The notes under the pieces: model-generated | The model's database searches: none | What the model saw: the letters and a program-made list of their open reading frames with translations, nothing else | What the model was told of the DNA's origin: nothing | Shown here: piece by piece, positions 1-8,097 of the stretch | Layout: each line of letters starts with the position of its first letter | How positions within the stretch are numbered: position 1 is the stretch's first letter | Position numbers and translations under genes: made by a program | Assembly (NCBI GenBank): GCA_963741305.1 | Contig: CAVUHL010000003.1 | Location: 3,224,001-3,288,000 of the forward strand | Direction: 5' to 3' | From: DATMER01 sp963741305 | GTDB lineage: Bacteria; Acidobacteriota; Thermoanaerobaculia; Multivoradales; UBA5704 | Length of the DNA: 64,000 nt

Positions 1-237
1 ATCTGGTCCCGCGGTGCCATCACCTGGGGCGACGAGGATGAAGAGGCGAGCCTGGTCTGGCTGCAGCGCCTGCGCGACCGGTTCCGCCACTCGGTGTGGC
101 TCAACCCGATCCTGAAGGAGGACTGGAAGGGGGCCTACGGCGGCACCACGATCCGCCGCATCGGCGACGTCTTTCAGATGGAGGACCTCACCCTGGGCGG
201 GATCCGGCGCGCTGTCGAACACTTGAATGGGAAATAA
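1..237 (+). CDS. C-terminus of a VWA (CoxE-like) protein, cut by the window edge
   Basis: Open from the first base to a TAA at 235-237; 78 residues are visible. SVWLNPILKEDW (31-42), then TIRRIG and a short MEDLTLGG end (50-67), match the usual end of VWA domain proteins of the CoxE/YehP type, where a W-LNP segment is followed by a final helix. Such proteins are generally metal-ion-dependent adhesion-type domains working with MoxR-like AAA ATPases; no ATPase is visible because the gene is cut. The family assignment rests on the tail only. The gene faces the response-regulator gene at 343-1314 convergently across about 105 bases. Confidence 0.6.
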   Translation: MWSRGAITWGDEDEEASLVWLQRLRDRFRHSVWLNPILKEDWKGAYGGTTIRRIGDVFQMEDLTLGGIRRAVEHLNGK

Positions 238-272
238 AAAAAGGCTCCGGGGACCGCCGTCCAGCCGGAGCT
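231..272 (-). terminator. Rho-independent terminator of the REC-Hpt gene
   Basis: Bases 244-250 (GCTCCGG) pair perfectly with 265-271 (CCGGAGC) around a 14-base loop. An A-rich run at 231-242 lies beside the left arm, so on the minus strand the hairpin is followed by a run of about seven T. This fits termination of minus-strand transcription about 70 bases past the stop at 343. There is no T run in the plus direction. Confidence 0.8.
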
Positions 273-342
273 CAATGAGGGTGGAGGGAGTTGGTTTTTC
301 TTCCTCTGCCCGTATCCTAGGTGGCGAACCTTACAACCAGCA

Positions 343-1314
343 TTACGGTGAGGATGTTCGGGCCAGGAGGGCCGCGGAGGCCACCGCGAGCTCACTCTCC
401 AGACGGTCCAGGATCTCGCCGATGCCGGCGATACCGCCGATATTGTCGAGCCGCCCCTCTTTGCAGACCTCCTCCAGCTCGCTGCTCACCGCAGCCACCC
501 GCAGCGCTCCGAGTTGGGCGCTACCCCCCCTGAGGGTGTGGGCCACCATCGCGAGGTCCTGCCGGTCGCCGCGCGTGAGCGCGCCCCGCATCCGCGCCAG
601 GCGCCGCGGCCCCTCCTTCACGAAGCTGTCGACGATGAGCGGCACGACGTTGCTCCCGCTGAGCCGCTGCAGCTCCAGCAGCCGTTCGAGGTAGACGGGG
701 TCCAGCACCGGGTCCGGCTCCGCGGCGGGAGCGGCAGCGCGGGCCGGCTCGGCGCGCAGGAGCGCGGCGCGGAGGTCTTCCAGCAGGATCGGCTTGCTCA
801 GATAGTCCTCCATTCCGGCCGCCAGGCAGGCTTCCCGGTCGGCGCGCAGCACATTGGCCGTGATGGCGATGATGTGAGGCCGCTGTCCCCGCGGCGGATC
901 GGCTGCGATCCGGCGGGCCGTCTCCAGCCCGTCCATCTCGGGCATCTGCACATCCATCAGGATCACGTCATAGTCCTGGTGGCGGAGCGCGGCCAGCACC
1001 TCCAGGCCGTTCGCCGCCAGGTCGGCCTTGTAGCCCAGGCGTTCCAGGAGGAGCAGCGCGACCTTCTGGTTCACGGAATTGTCCTCGGCCAGCAGGATCC
1101 GCATGGGACAGCGTGGTCCCGGTGGGACCTCAGCCTTCCTCTCGATGCATGGGGCGGCCTCGATCTCCGGCCCGGCCGCCTCTATGGCCTCCGTCCGCTC
1201 GTCCACCACGATGGGCGGGGTGGGCGGGATGGGGAGATCCCTCTCGCGGCGCCGCAGGATGGTGACGAGCATAGCCACGAGGCCGAGGGCCAGAAACCAG
1301 ACGTGCGGCTCCAC
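343..1314 (-). CDS. membrane-anchored response regulator with REC and Hpt domains
   Basis: A 323-residue protein: an N-terminal membrane helix (about residues 5-20), a proline-rich linker, a REC domain (about 71-190) with acidic pair E77/D78, phospho-acceptor D121 in VILMDVQMPEMDG and the conserved LSKP lysine, and a C-terminal Hpt domain (about 225-310) with its histidine in AHTLRGGSAQLG. No kinase HATPase domain is present, so it can only receive and relay phosphate; it may be the tail half of an ancestral hybrid kinase. I chose the GTG at 1314 because GGAGG lies 8 bases upstream. Longer upstream starts would run into the divergent nth gene. Confidence 0.85.
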   Translation of the reverse strand: MEPHVWFLALGLVAMLVTILRRRERDLPIPPTPPIVVDERTEAIEAAGPEIEAAPCIERKAEVPPGPRCPMRILLAEDNSVNQKVALLLLERLGYKADLAANGLEVLAALRHQDYDVILMDVQMPEMDGLETARRIAADPPRGQRPHIIAITANVLRADREACLAAGMEDYLSKPILLEDLRAALLRAEPARAAAPAAEPDPVLDPVYLERLLELQRLSGSNVVPLIVDSFVKEGPRRLARMRGALTRGDRQDLAMVAHTLRGGSAQLGALRVAAVSSELEEVCKEGRLDNIGGIAGIGEILDRLESELAVASAALLARTSSP

Positions 1315-1402
1315 AGACGTATTCCTCCGGATTGGGGGCGAGACTACCCCCCGGCGCCCCCCTGCGTCAAACTCCGGTTTGTGGTAAAAAGCACGTCTTG
1401 CC

Positions 1403-2095
1403 ATGACCCGCAAAAACAAGGCGCGCCGCATCCTGGAGATCCTTGAAGGGCTCTACCCCACGGTGGACATCCCGCTCGACCACGCGGACCCGTTCACGCT
1501 GCTCGTGGCAGTGGTGCTCTCGGCGCAGACCACGGACAAGCTGGTCAACCAGGTGACGCCGGACCTGTTTGCCCGCGCCTCGACTCCCGAGCGGATGGCG
1601 GCGCTGCCGGCCGAGGAGATCCAGAACCTGATCCGGCGGATCGGCCTGACCGCGTCCAAGGCGAAGAACCTGAAGCGGCTGTCGGAGATCCTCGTGGCCG
1701 AGCACGGCGGCCGGGTGCCGCGCACGTTCGCGGAGTTGGAGGCGCTTCCCGGGGTGGGTCACAAGACGGCGTCGGTTGTGCTCAACCAGGCATTCGGCCT
1801 CGCGGCCTTTCCGGTGGACACGCACATCCACCGGCTGGCCGCGCGCTGGGGGCTGTCGAGCGGCAAGAACGTGGAGCGGACCGAGCGCGATCTCAAGAGC
1901 GTCTTCCCCGAGGAGAGCTGGGGCAAGGTCCACCTCCAGATCATCTACTTCGGGCGCGAGCACTGCCCCGCCCTGTACCATGACCTCGAGGCCTGCCCCA
2001 TCTGCTCCTGGGCCGCATCGGGCAAGCGCAAGCGCGAGGAGCTGGCAAGAAACCGGGGGCTGCGGCGGCGCGGCTCCCTTCCAGAGGCGGGTTGA
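1403..2095 (+). CDS. nth: endonuclease III, DNA base-excision glycosylase/AP lyase
   Basis: A 230-residue HhH-GPD glycosylase that excises oxidised pyrimidines and nicks at abasic sites. LPGVGHKTASVVLNQAFG carries the helix-hairpin-helix and catalytic K121, and FPVDTHIHR carries catalytic D139. The iron-sulfur loop is unusual: C188, C198 and C201 are present with a nine-residue first gap instead of six, and the fourth cysteine is replaced by SWAASGK. The 4Fe-4S cluster may therefore be absent or use another ligand. The ATG at 1403 is taken; no clear ribosome site is seen. It is divergent from the REC-Hpt gene across 88 bases. Confidence 0.95.
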   Translation: MTRKNKARRILEILEGLYPTVDIPLDHADPFTLLVAVVLSAQTTDKLVNQVTPDLFARASTPERMAALPAEEIQNLIRRIGLTASKAKNLKRLSEILVAEHGGRVPRTFAELEALPGVGHKTASVVLNQAFGLAAFPVDTHIHRLAARWGLSSGKNVERTERDLKSVFPEESWGKVHLQIIYFGREHCPALYHDLEACPICSWAASGKRKREELARNRGLRRRGSLPEAG

Positions 2096-2153
2096 CGTAC
2101 AATCGCCCGCGATGATCACGCCGTTTGATCCGAGTTAATGAGGAGGTGTGGAG

Positions 2154-2585
2154 ATGCGATTCCTGGAACCTTTCATCGAAACGATTTACGCTCTCTTCCG
2201 CATCATGTTCGGTCTGCTGTTCGCCTCGCACGGCGCCCAGAAGCTCTTCGGCATGTTCGGCGGCATCGACGGCAAGGGCGCGAAGATGGGTCCTGACGGC
2301 GGATTGGGGTACGTCGCGGGGTGGATCGAGCTCGTGGCCGGCCTGATGATCGCGATCGGCCTGTTCACCGGCATCGCCGCCTTCATCTCCAGCGGCACGA
2401 TGGCGGCCGCCTACTTCATCGGCCACGCATCGGGCGGCTTCTGGCCAAGCGTAAACGGTGGTGAGATGGCGGTGCTCTACTGCTTCGCGTTCCTCTACAT
2501 GGCGGCCCGGGGGTCCGGGCGCTACAGTGTCGACGGCATGAGGAGGCCAGTCCCAGCTCCCCCGCCCCCTTCCGCGCGACGATGA
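2154..2585 (+). CDS. DoxX family membrane protein
   Basis: A 143-residue polytopic protein with four hydrophobic segments. The N-terminal FRIMFGLLFASHGAQKLFG is the hallmark of the DoxX family, followed by GWIELVAGLMIAIGLFTG. DoxX proteins are small inner-membrane proteins of poorly defined role, sometimes tied to thiol or oxidative stress. The ATG at 2154 is preferred over the GTG two codons earlier because AGGAGG (2141-2146) is 7 bases upstream. The last codons overlap the next gene as ATGA, so the two are probably co-translated. Confidence 0.85.
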   Translation: MRFLEPFIETIYALFRIMFGLLFASHGAQKLFGMFGGIDGKGAKMGPDGGLGYVAGWIELVAGLMIAIGLFTGIAAFISSGTMAAAYFIGHASGGFWPSVNGGEMAVLYCFAFLYMAARGSGRYSVDGMRRPVPAPPPPSARR

Positions 2586-3208
2586 GCCCCGAGCAGCCGC
2601 GCCCGGAGCCCTCGAACCCCCGGTCCGCCTGGACCGGGCTCGTCCGGGAGCATCCGGGCCTGCTGCTCACCGCGGGCTATCTCCTCCTCACCCTGGTGGG
2701 GTTGGGCTACGAGCTCTGGTTCTTCATGTACTTCCGGCTCAACATCCTGGAGTACGTGGAGACCACCGACTTCCTCTTTGCGGCCCTGCGGACGCCGCTG
2801 GTGATCATCCTTGCGCTCCTCCCCCTGCCCGTGGTCTGGCTCCTCACCAGGATCAATGAATGGTTTCGCCGCAGGTTCCCCAGCTACGCGAGATTGGATA
2901 GCCGCATACAAGGCAAGAATCCCGCGACCCGTGTCGGGATGTGGGCGTTCTTCGTCCTGGTCTACGCCACCTTTTTCATCCAGATGTACGCGGAGCGGGT
3001 GACGGACCGCATCAAGGCTGGGCACGGCCGGGAGGTCCAGGTCGAGCTGACCTCGGGAGCGCGCTTCTCTTCCCGGACGCTCCTCCTGGGTACTACGTCA
3101 AAGTTCGTGTTCCTCTACCTGCCCGCGGAGAAGAAGACCCACGTCATTCCGATCGAGAACCTCTCTCGGCTTGTGGTGTCTGCGGAGAAGAAGCGGCCCA
3201 ACGCCTGA
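2582..3208 (+). CDS. hypothetical membrane protein coupled to DoxX
   Basis: A 208-residue protein with three predicted membrane helices (about 27-50, 66-88, 118-137) and a soluble C-terminal domain rich in beta-strand-like sequence. It begins in an ATGA overlap with the DoxX gene, implying translational coupling. I recognise no family. Its last 65 bases overlap the 3' end of the convergent gene ending at 3144. Confidence 0.7.
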   Translation: MSPEQPRPEPSNPRSAWTGLVREHPGLLLTAGYLLLTLVGLGYELWFFMYFRLNILEYVETTDFLFAALRTPLVIILALLPLPVVWLLTRINEWFRRRFPSYARLDSRIQGKNPATRVGMWAFFVLVYATFFIQMYAERVTDRIKAGHGREVQVELTSGARFSSRTLLLGTTSKFVFLYLPAEKKTHVIPIENLSRLVVSAEKKRPNA

Positions 3209-3776
3209 GTATCAGGTGCGTGGGGATATAGAGCAGCAGCGGATAAAGCAGGCACAGCGCCAGGAGATAGAGCGGCGGCGAGAGCAGATCCTGCGGCTTG
3301 CCGAAAGGTTTCCAAACCCAGTTGATGTTCCGGTCCGGGCCGACGAACAGCCAGGTCGCAGGCAGCAGGGCCCAGGTGATCGCGGTCTGCAGCCGCCAGC
3401 CCCTCCGGTCGTAGCCGAGCCGGTTGACTGCCCAGAGCAGCAGCGGCGGCATGGCCACGTGGAAAAGCGAGAAGAGGCGCAGGTAGAGCGGCTTGGCCTC
3501 GTCGAACATGTACTCCGTGCCGCCAATCAGATGGCGGCCCAGGATCAGACGGCCGAAGTAGTCGCCGGCCCAGAGGATCTGGACGAAGAGCACGCCCACC
3601 GTCTGTGCTGACATCAGGAGCGGGCTTTCCACCCAGAGCGCCACCCCGACGAGGATGTTGGCGACGTCGCACAGCCAGAGGAAGTTCTCCGGGCCGGAAT
3701 GGACCCAATAAACCGGGATCCAGACCGCCATCCACGCGGCATAGATCAGTTTCACGGAGAGGGGGATGCGGTGCAT
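3144..3776 (-). CDS. hypothetical multi-pass membrane protein
   Basis: A 210-residue, strongly hydrophobic protein with about six membrane segments and tryptophan-rich loops (for example VWIPVYWVHSGPENFLWL). It starts three bases after the stop of the DUF5995 gene, so the pair should form one transcription unit. No family could be named. The convergent overlap with the gene ending at 3208 is 65 bp. Confidence 0.7.
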   Translation of the reverse strand: MHRIPLSVKLIYAAWMAVWIPVYWVHSGPENFLWLCDVANILVGVALWVESPLLMSAQTVGVLFVQILWAGDYFGRLILGRHLIGGTEYMFDEAKPLYLRLFSLFHVAMPPLLLWAVNRLGYDRRGWRLQTAITWALLPATWLFVGPDRNINWVWKPFGKPQDLLSPPLYLLALCLLYPLLLYIPTHLILRRWAASSPQTPQAERGSRSE

Positions 3777-3779
3777 CCG

Positions 3780-4661
3780 TCAGAACGGCTGGACCGCTTC
3801 CTTCAGGCGCGTCACGGTCTTGTCCTTTGCGGCCGACATGCCGCCGATCCCTTCGATCTCCATGCGGCCGAAGCGCCGCTTGCGCAGGAGGCGCCCGAAG
3901 AACCAGACCACCTGCTGCCAGAAGACGCGCCGGGTCATGAACCTGGCAACCTTGAACGATTCCCAGTTGAGCTTGTCGTGCACCAGGGCCGTCTCACGGC
4001 CCTCACCCGCGCAGAGGAAGGAGAGCGCGTCCCACCAGACGCGCTCGCGGTAATACTTGAGGCCAAGCTCCGTCAGGCGTTCGTCCCAGCTGCCGAAGAA
4101 GCGGCTGAGGAAGAGCATGCCGCCGCCATAATCCCGCGTCAGCACCTGCTGGATGCGCGGCGTGCAGCGTACCAGGAGGTTGTTGATCTGATCGTGATCG
4201 AACTTGCGCCGCGTCAGCAGCATGGGGTCCGAGTCCCCGTTCTCCTTGAGTTTGAGCGCTACGCCGTAGGCCAAGTCGTAGTTGATGTGCGCGTTCAGTC
4301 CCAGGATCAGGTCCTGGAGCACGGTCGAGGATTTCTCCACCGCCATCTTGTGCGCGAGCTTCCAGGCCTTCTCGGACTCGGCGGGGCGCTCTTCCGTGGT
4401 CAGCGACTGGAAGTAGAGGCTGGCGAACTTGCCGGCCAGGAAAGATTCCCAGACGGGATCGAAGAAAATCTGCCGGTCCTTGTAGTCGCCGAGCTGGTGG
4501 ACGGCGGCGTGCACTTCCAGGGTGATGATGTAGTAGGCCCGCAGGAAGACCGCCCGGTAGTCGTTGCGCGCGTGGTAGTACTCCAGCGCCCTGCGCAGGC
4601 AGGGGATGGCCTCGTCGAGGTCACTCGGCCGCTGCTGGACGATCTCCTGCCATTGGCTCAT
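3780..4661 (-). CDS. DUF5995 family protein
   Basis: A 293-residue protein with LGLNAHINYDLAYG near residue 122, the conserved core of DUF5995 proteins, which are of unknown function and mostly found in actinobacteria and other soil bacteria. There is no signal peptide; a basic, aromatic stretch near 245-265 could associate with membrane. The ATG at 4661 has GGAG about 12 bases upstream. It is the first gene of a two-gene minus-strand unit with the membrane protein at 3144-3776. Confidence 0.7.
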   Translation of the reverse strand: MSQWQEIVQQRPSDLDEAIPCLRRALEYYHARNDYRAVFLRAYYIITLEVHAAVHQLGDYKDRQIFFDPVWESFLAGKFASLYFQSLTTEERPAESEKAWKLAHKMAVEKSSTVLQDLILGLNAHINYDLAYGVALKLKENGDSDPMLLTRRKFDHDQINNLLVRCTPRIQQVLTRDYGGGMLFLSRFFGSWDERLTELGLKYYRERVWWDALSFLCAGEGRETALVHDKLNWESFKVARFMTRRVFWQQVVWFFGRLLRKRRFGRMEIEGIGGMSAAKDKTVTRLKEAVQPF

Positions 4662-4735
4662 GGGTCCGATCTCCGGGACGCCAGTTTACCGCACGTCTCA
4701 CAAAGAGATACGTAAGCGGCTAGAGTAGGGCGCCA

Positions 4736-6385
4736 ATGACCGGACACTGCATTGTCTGCGGGATGGGGGATGTCGGGTACCGGGTGGTCGAGCTCCTCCA
4801 CCGCCTGGGTGAAGAGGTCGTGGTCGTCACCCTCCAGGCGCGGGAGGAGCGGCGGCAGACCGCCGAGGCCCTCGGCGTCCGGATCGTGATCGGCGACGCC
4901 CGGGTCGATCAGATCCTTCACGAGGCGGGGCTCGCTTCCGCCAAGCTGCTCATCGCCGCCACCGACCAGGATCTGGTCAACATCGAGGCCGCCCTGGACG
5001 CCCGGCGCGACCGGCCGGACATGCCGGTGGTGATCCGCCTCTTCGATCAGGGACTGGCGCGCCAGCTCGAAGGCGCGCTCGACCTCCAGCGGGCGCTCGG
5101 CATGTCGGCCCTGGCCGCGCCGAGCTTCGCCGCGGCAGCGCTCGGCGAGGCCGTCCTGGGCGCCTTCTCCCTCCACGGCGCGCCCTTCGTGGTCGGCCGG
5201 CACCGGGTGAGCGACGGCCCTTTCCGGGGCTCCTCCACCGTCGAACGCCTGGCGCGTCAAGGCCTGATCCCCCTGATGATCGAGCGCGGCGAGGACTGCC
5301 TCCTCCTCCCGGCAGGCGATACGCCGCTCCAGCCGGAGGACCGGCTTTCACTGCTGGCCCGCAAGGAGGACTGGGACCGCCACTTCAGCTCGCCGCGGAC
5401 TTCAGGCGACAAGAGCAAGCGCGTGCCTCTCCTGCGCCGGATTGGCCCCTCTCTGTCCCGTCTCCGCGCCGCCTGGAAGGGCGAGCCGCTCGCCCTGCGG
5501 ATGCTGGTCCTGTGCCTCTGCGCCGTGATCCCTCTCACCGTTGCGGTCTTCTACGCCTTGAGCCGCTCGCTGGTGGATGCGCTCTTCCTCACCATCACGA
5601 ACCTGCACGGCGAGGTCGTGCTACCCGATCAGGTCGGCCCCGAGATCAAGCTGTACGAGGTTCTTCTGATGATCCTCGGCTCGATCACCCTGGCCACGCT
5701 CTACTCGATGCTCACCGACTACCTGGTGGGCTCCCGCCTGCGCAAGCTCCTGGGCAGTCAGCCCATGCCCGACCACGGGCACGTGGTCGTGGTGGGGATG
5801 GGCAACGTCGGTCTGCGAGTGGTCCGCGAGCTGACCGCCGTCGGGGTGCCGGTAGTCGCGGTCGACGGCGATGCGGACCGGCCCTTCCTCGCCGACGTGC
5901 GTTCCAGCGCCACGGTGGTGATCGGCGACGCGCGCCTGAACGACACGCTCCTGCGGGCTGGGATTGCCAACGCCCGGGCGGTGATCGCAGCCACCGACGA
6001 CGACGCCGTGAACCTCGGAATCGGCCTCGCCGCCCGCCAGTCGAACCCGGGCATCCGCACGGTCGTGCGCCTGTTCGACGCCGACTTCGCCCGCAAGGTC
6101 GAGAGCACGATGGGCATCGACGCGGCCCTGGGAGCCTCGCGCATCGCGGCGCCCACCTTCGTGGCCTCTGCCCTCTTTCCAGGCGTAGTCAAGGCCTTTC
6201 TGATCCAGGACCGCCTGCTCGTGCTGCAACAGCGCCGGGCCGGCGCCGAGTGGGCAGGACGGAAGCCGTCCGAATTGTCCGGAGCCCGGATCCTGATGCG
6301 GGACCAGGAACGTCCCCTTGCGGCCGAGGAAGAAGTCCTCGCGGTCCTCTGGAGGAAGCTGGCCCGCCCCTGGGGCGGGCGCTAA
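4736..6385 (+). CDS. double-RCK (TrkA-N) membrane protein with a degenerate ion-channel pore
   Basis: A 549-residue protein. RCK-N domain 1 (about 1-120, GMGDVGYR at 9-16) and an RCK-C-like region (about 140-212) precede two membrane helices (252-274 and 307-325), followed by RCK-N domain 2 (349-470, GMGNVGLR) with its own C-terminal extension. This order resembles ligand-gated K+ channels of the two-helix type with NAD-binding RCK gates. However, the loop between the helices reads TITNLHGEVVLP where a potassium filter (TVGYG) would be, so K+ selectivity is doubtful. The last 40 codons are duplicated downstream at 6804-6924. Confidence 0.85.
   Translation: MTGHCIVCGMGDVGYRVVELLHRLGEEVVVVTLQAREERRQTAEALGVRIVIGDARVDQILHEAGLASAKLLIAATDQDLVNIEAALDARRDRPDMPVVIRLFDQGLARQLEGALDLQRALGMSALAAPSFAAAALGEAVLGAFSLHGAPFVVGRHRVSDGPFRGSSTVERLARQGLIPLMIERGEDCLLLPAGDTPLQPEDRLSLLARKEDWDRHFSSPRTSGDKSKRVPLLRRIGPSLSRLRAAWKGEPLALRMLVLCLCAVIPLTVAVFYALSRSLVDALFLTITNLHGEVVLPDQVGPEIKLYEVLLMILGSITLATLYSMLTDYLVGSRLRKLLGSQPMPDHGHVVVVGMGNVGLRVVRELTAVGVPVVAVDGDADRPFLADVRSSATVVIGDARLNDTLLRAGIANARAVIAATDDDAVNLGIGLAARQSNPGIRTVVRLFDADFARKVESTMGIDAALGASRIAAPTFVASALFPGVVKAFLIQDRLLVLQQRRAGAEWAGRKPSELSGARILMRDQERPLAAEEEVLAVLWRKLARPWGGR
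6257..6377 (+). repeat. 121-bp direct repeat, copy 1 (3' end of the RCK gene)
   Basis: The last part of the RCK gene is repeated at 6804-6924 at a constant offset of 547 bases, with only a few substitutions. Copy 1 ends the functional gene with W-G-G-R-stop; copy 2 ends with W-G-A-K-A-stop in the same frame. The two copies bracket the MNT nucleotidyltransferase gene. Confidence 0.9.
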
Positions 6386-6393
6386 GCTAGACT

Positions 6394-6741
6394 ATGGCCC
6401 GGCGGTCACCTGATCGCCGAGGAGCGAGCGGAGTGGATCGGATTATTGAGAAGCATCGAAAAGAGCTGTCCCGTCTTTGTGCCCAACACCGGGTGCGGCG
6501 GCTGGAGGTCTTTGGATCGGCTGCGACAGGGCGGTTCAATCCTGAATCGAGCGACCTCGACTTCCTGGTCGAGCTCGAGCCCGGGAGCCCTGGCGAGCTT
6601 GCGGACCGCTATCTCGGGCTTCTCGCGGACCTCGAGGGACTGTTCGGGCGCCCCATCGACCTGCTGATGCCGGCAGCGGTCAATAACCCCTACTTCATGA
6701 GACAAATCGAGAGCTCGCGCACCCTCCTCTATGCGGCTTGA
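6394..6741 (+). CDS. MNT-type nucleotidyltransferase
   Basis: A 115-residue minimal nucleotidyltransferase. FGSAATGRFNPESSDLDFLVE gives the G-S and D-x-D catalytic signature of the MntA/MNT family, and PIDLLMPAAV supplies the third acidic position. MntA proteins usually pair with a HEPN (HepT) toxin, which they neutralise by AMPylation; no HEPN gene follows here, so this copy is an orphan. The gene lies between two copies of the RCK gene 3' end and probably arrived with the rearrangement. The ATG at 6394 is only eight bases after the RCK stop; a later GTG at 6433 is an alternative start. Confidence 0.85.
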   Translation: MARRSPDRRGASGVDRIIEKHRKELSRLCAQHRVRRLEVFGSAATGRFNPESSDLDFLVELEPGSPGELADRYLGLLADLEGLFGRPIDLLMPAAVNNPYFMRQIESSRTLLYAA

Positions 6742-6803
6742 AGTAGCAACACCCTTCTAGTTTGGGATTCTTCCGACAGGCGGAAGCCTCTCCGCAAGAC
6801 GCG

Positions 6804-6935
6804 GGACGGAAGCCGTCCGAATTGTCCGGAGTCCGGATCCTGATGCGGGACCAGGAACGTCCCCTGGCGACTGAGGAAGAAGTCCTCGCGGTCCTCTGGA
6901 GGAAGCTGGCCCGCCCCTGGGGCGCGAAGGCCTAG
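6804..6935 (+). pseudogene. displaced 3' end of the RCK gene (repeat copy 2)
   Basis: Bases 6804-6924 repeat 6257-6377. The frame is open (RKPSELSGVRILMRDQ and onwards) to a TAG at 6933-6935, but no start or upstream domain exists. It appears to be the original end of the gene, left behind when the MNT segment was inserted together with a replacement end. Codon differences between the copies (for example cttgcggcc versus ctggcgact) show that they have since diverged or came from a related strain. Confidence 0.8.
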
Positions 6936-6947
6936 TACGCCGTCACA

Positions 6948-7004
6948 GTAGGGGCGGCCCTTGTGGCCGCCCTCCGGAAGGGCACCCACAAGAGGTGCCC
7001 CTAC
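6948..7004. repeat. short palindromic intergenic element
   Basis: The ends are GTAGGGGC (6948-6955) and its exact complement GCCCCTAC (6997-7004). Inside are GGCCCTTGTGGCCGCCC and a GGGCACCCACAAGAGGTG arm, giving a GC-rich cruciform of 57 bases. Elements with these ends are dispersed in many high-G+C genomes as REP/MITE-like sequences. No open frame is contained. It abuts repeat array 1. Confidence 0.6.
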
Positions 7005-7013
7005 AGAGGGATG

Positions 7014-7340
7014 GCCGAGCTTATGTCCAAGCGGGAGTCGCTCGAAGAGAAGGGTAGGCGGCTTGCGCTGAAGCCAGAGCCGCTAATCGAGTAGCCATGG
7101 CGGCTAGCTCTCGAGCCGAGGCTGCTTGTCGAGAAGCGAGAGCTGCTTGTGGTGGAGCGAGAGCCGCTACTTAAGTAGCCATGGTGGCTAGCTCTCGAGT
7201 TGAGGCTGCTTGCCGGGAAGCGGGAGCGGCTTATGTCCTAGCGAGAACCGCTTGTGCTCCGGCGGGAGCCGCTTGTGCTCTAGCGGGAGCCACTTGTGCT
7301 CCAGCCAGAGCCACTCATGCGTCTCCATGAAACGCTATTC
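7014..7340. repeat. 21-bp phased repeat array 1 (GAGCCGCTT family)
   Basis: A nine-base core related to GAGCCGCTT begins at 7035, 7056, 7077, 7098, 7119, 7140, 7161, 7182, 7203, 7224, 7245, 7266, 7287, 7308 and 7329, always exactly 21 bases apart, with a weaker copy at 7014. The last third is nearly uniform (core, then TGTGCTC and a GCGG junction); earlier units diverge and some read TGGCGGCTA, close to the complement. No gene is seen. The array fills the space between the plus-strand RCK remnant (ends 6935) and the minus-strand MOSC gene (ends 7365). Confidence 0.85.
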
Positions 7341-7364
7341 GTCACTCGGAACGGTGACGAGGTA

Positions 7365-8000
7365 CTAGCGCTCTGCCTGCCGCAGCAGCTGGACCTTCCA
7401 ACCTTCCGGCAGGACCTTGACCTCGAGGGCCCGCGCCAGGGCCTCGTCATCCCTCTCTCCGAGGAAGAGGCGGTTGATGTCGTCCACGGTCACGAGGTGC
7501 GGGTCCTCGCCGGCCAGCTCGAAGGGATCTCCGGCCTCGACGATCCCTTCTCGCAGAACGGCGAGGTAGAAGCCGGAGCGGCGGCTCTTCAGGAAGCGCT
7601 CGACGATCCTGGGGTCTCCGAACTTGATCCCGAGCTTGAAGCAGGGCATGCGGGGCTCCGTGACCACCACCTCAGCCTCACCGATCCGGAAGCGGTCCCC
7701 GATGTGGACTCTGTCCTCCAGGAGCCCCCCGGTCGTGAAGTTCTCGCCGAAGGCCCCCCAAGGCAGCTCGGCATCCGCCAGCTCGGCGTTCCAGTACCCG
7801 TAGTGCTCGCTCGGATAGACGTAGACCGCCTTGTGCGTCCCGCCATGGACCGTCAGGTCAGCCTGCCGGTCGCCGTCGAGGTTGAGCGTGCGCAGCATCA
7901 CCGGCCCCTCGACGGGCTCCTTGAAGATGCCCGTCGAAACCGTCCGGCGCTGCCAGGTCACTTCCCGGGGCAGCCCTACCTGAATGGAGAGGAGCTTCAT
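7365..8000 (-). CDS. MOSC domain protein, YiiM-like
   Basis: A 211-residue MOSC (molybdenum cofactor sulfurase C-terminal) domain protein. LTVHGGTHKAVYVYP, GENFTTGG and the putative sulfur-carrying cysteine in EPRMPCFKLGIKFG are the standard motifs, followed by the C-terminal helical part. YiiM-type relatives use molybdenum cofactor to reduce N-hydroxylated compounds such as 6-N-hydroxylaminopurine. No partner molybdenum gene is nearby. The stop lies 25 bases from the end of repeat array 1. Confidence 0.9.
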   Translation of the reverse strand: MKLLSIQVGLPREVTWQRRTVSTGIFKEPVEGPVMLRTLNLDGDRQADLTVHGGTHKAVYVYPSEHYGYWNAELADAELPWGAFGENFTTGGLLEDRVHIGDRFRIGEAEVVVTEPRMPCFKLGIKFGDPRIVERFLKSRRSGFYLAVLREGIVEAGDPFELAGEDPHLVTVDDINRLFLGERDDEALARALEVKVLPEGWKVQLLRQAER

Positions 8001-8097
8001 GCGCCAAGGTTAGCACCGCGTTCGGGCCGGGATCGAAATTCGGGCGAGAGGTGTCTAAGTGGATAGACAGTGGATGCTTGCCATGGGAGAAGCCGCC

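Noticed and set aside
6394..6741. Complete MntA/HepT toxin-antitoxin pair
   Set aside because: No HEPN-domain gene follows or precedes the nucleotidyltransferase; the sequence after it is the displaced end of the RCK gene.
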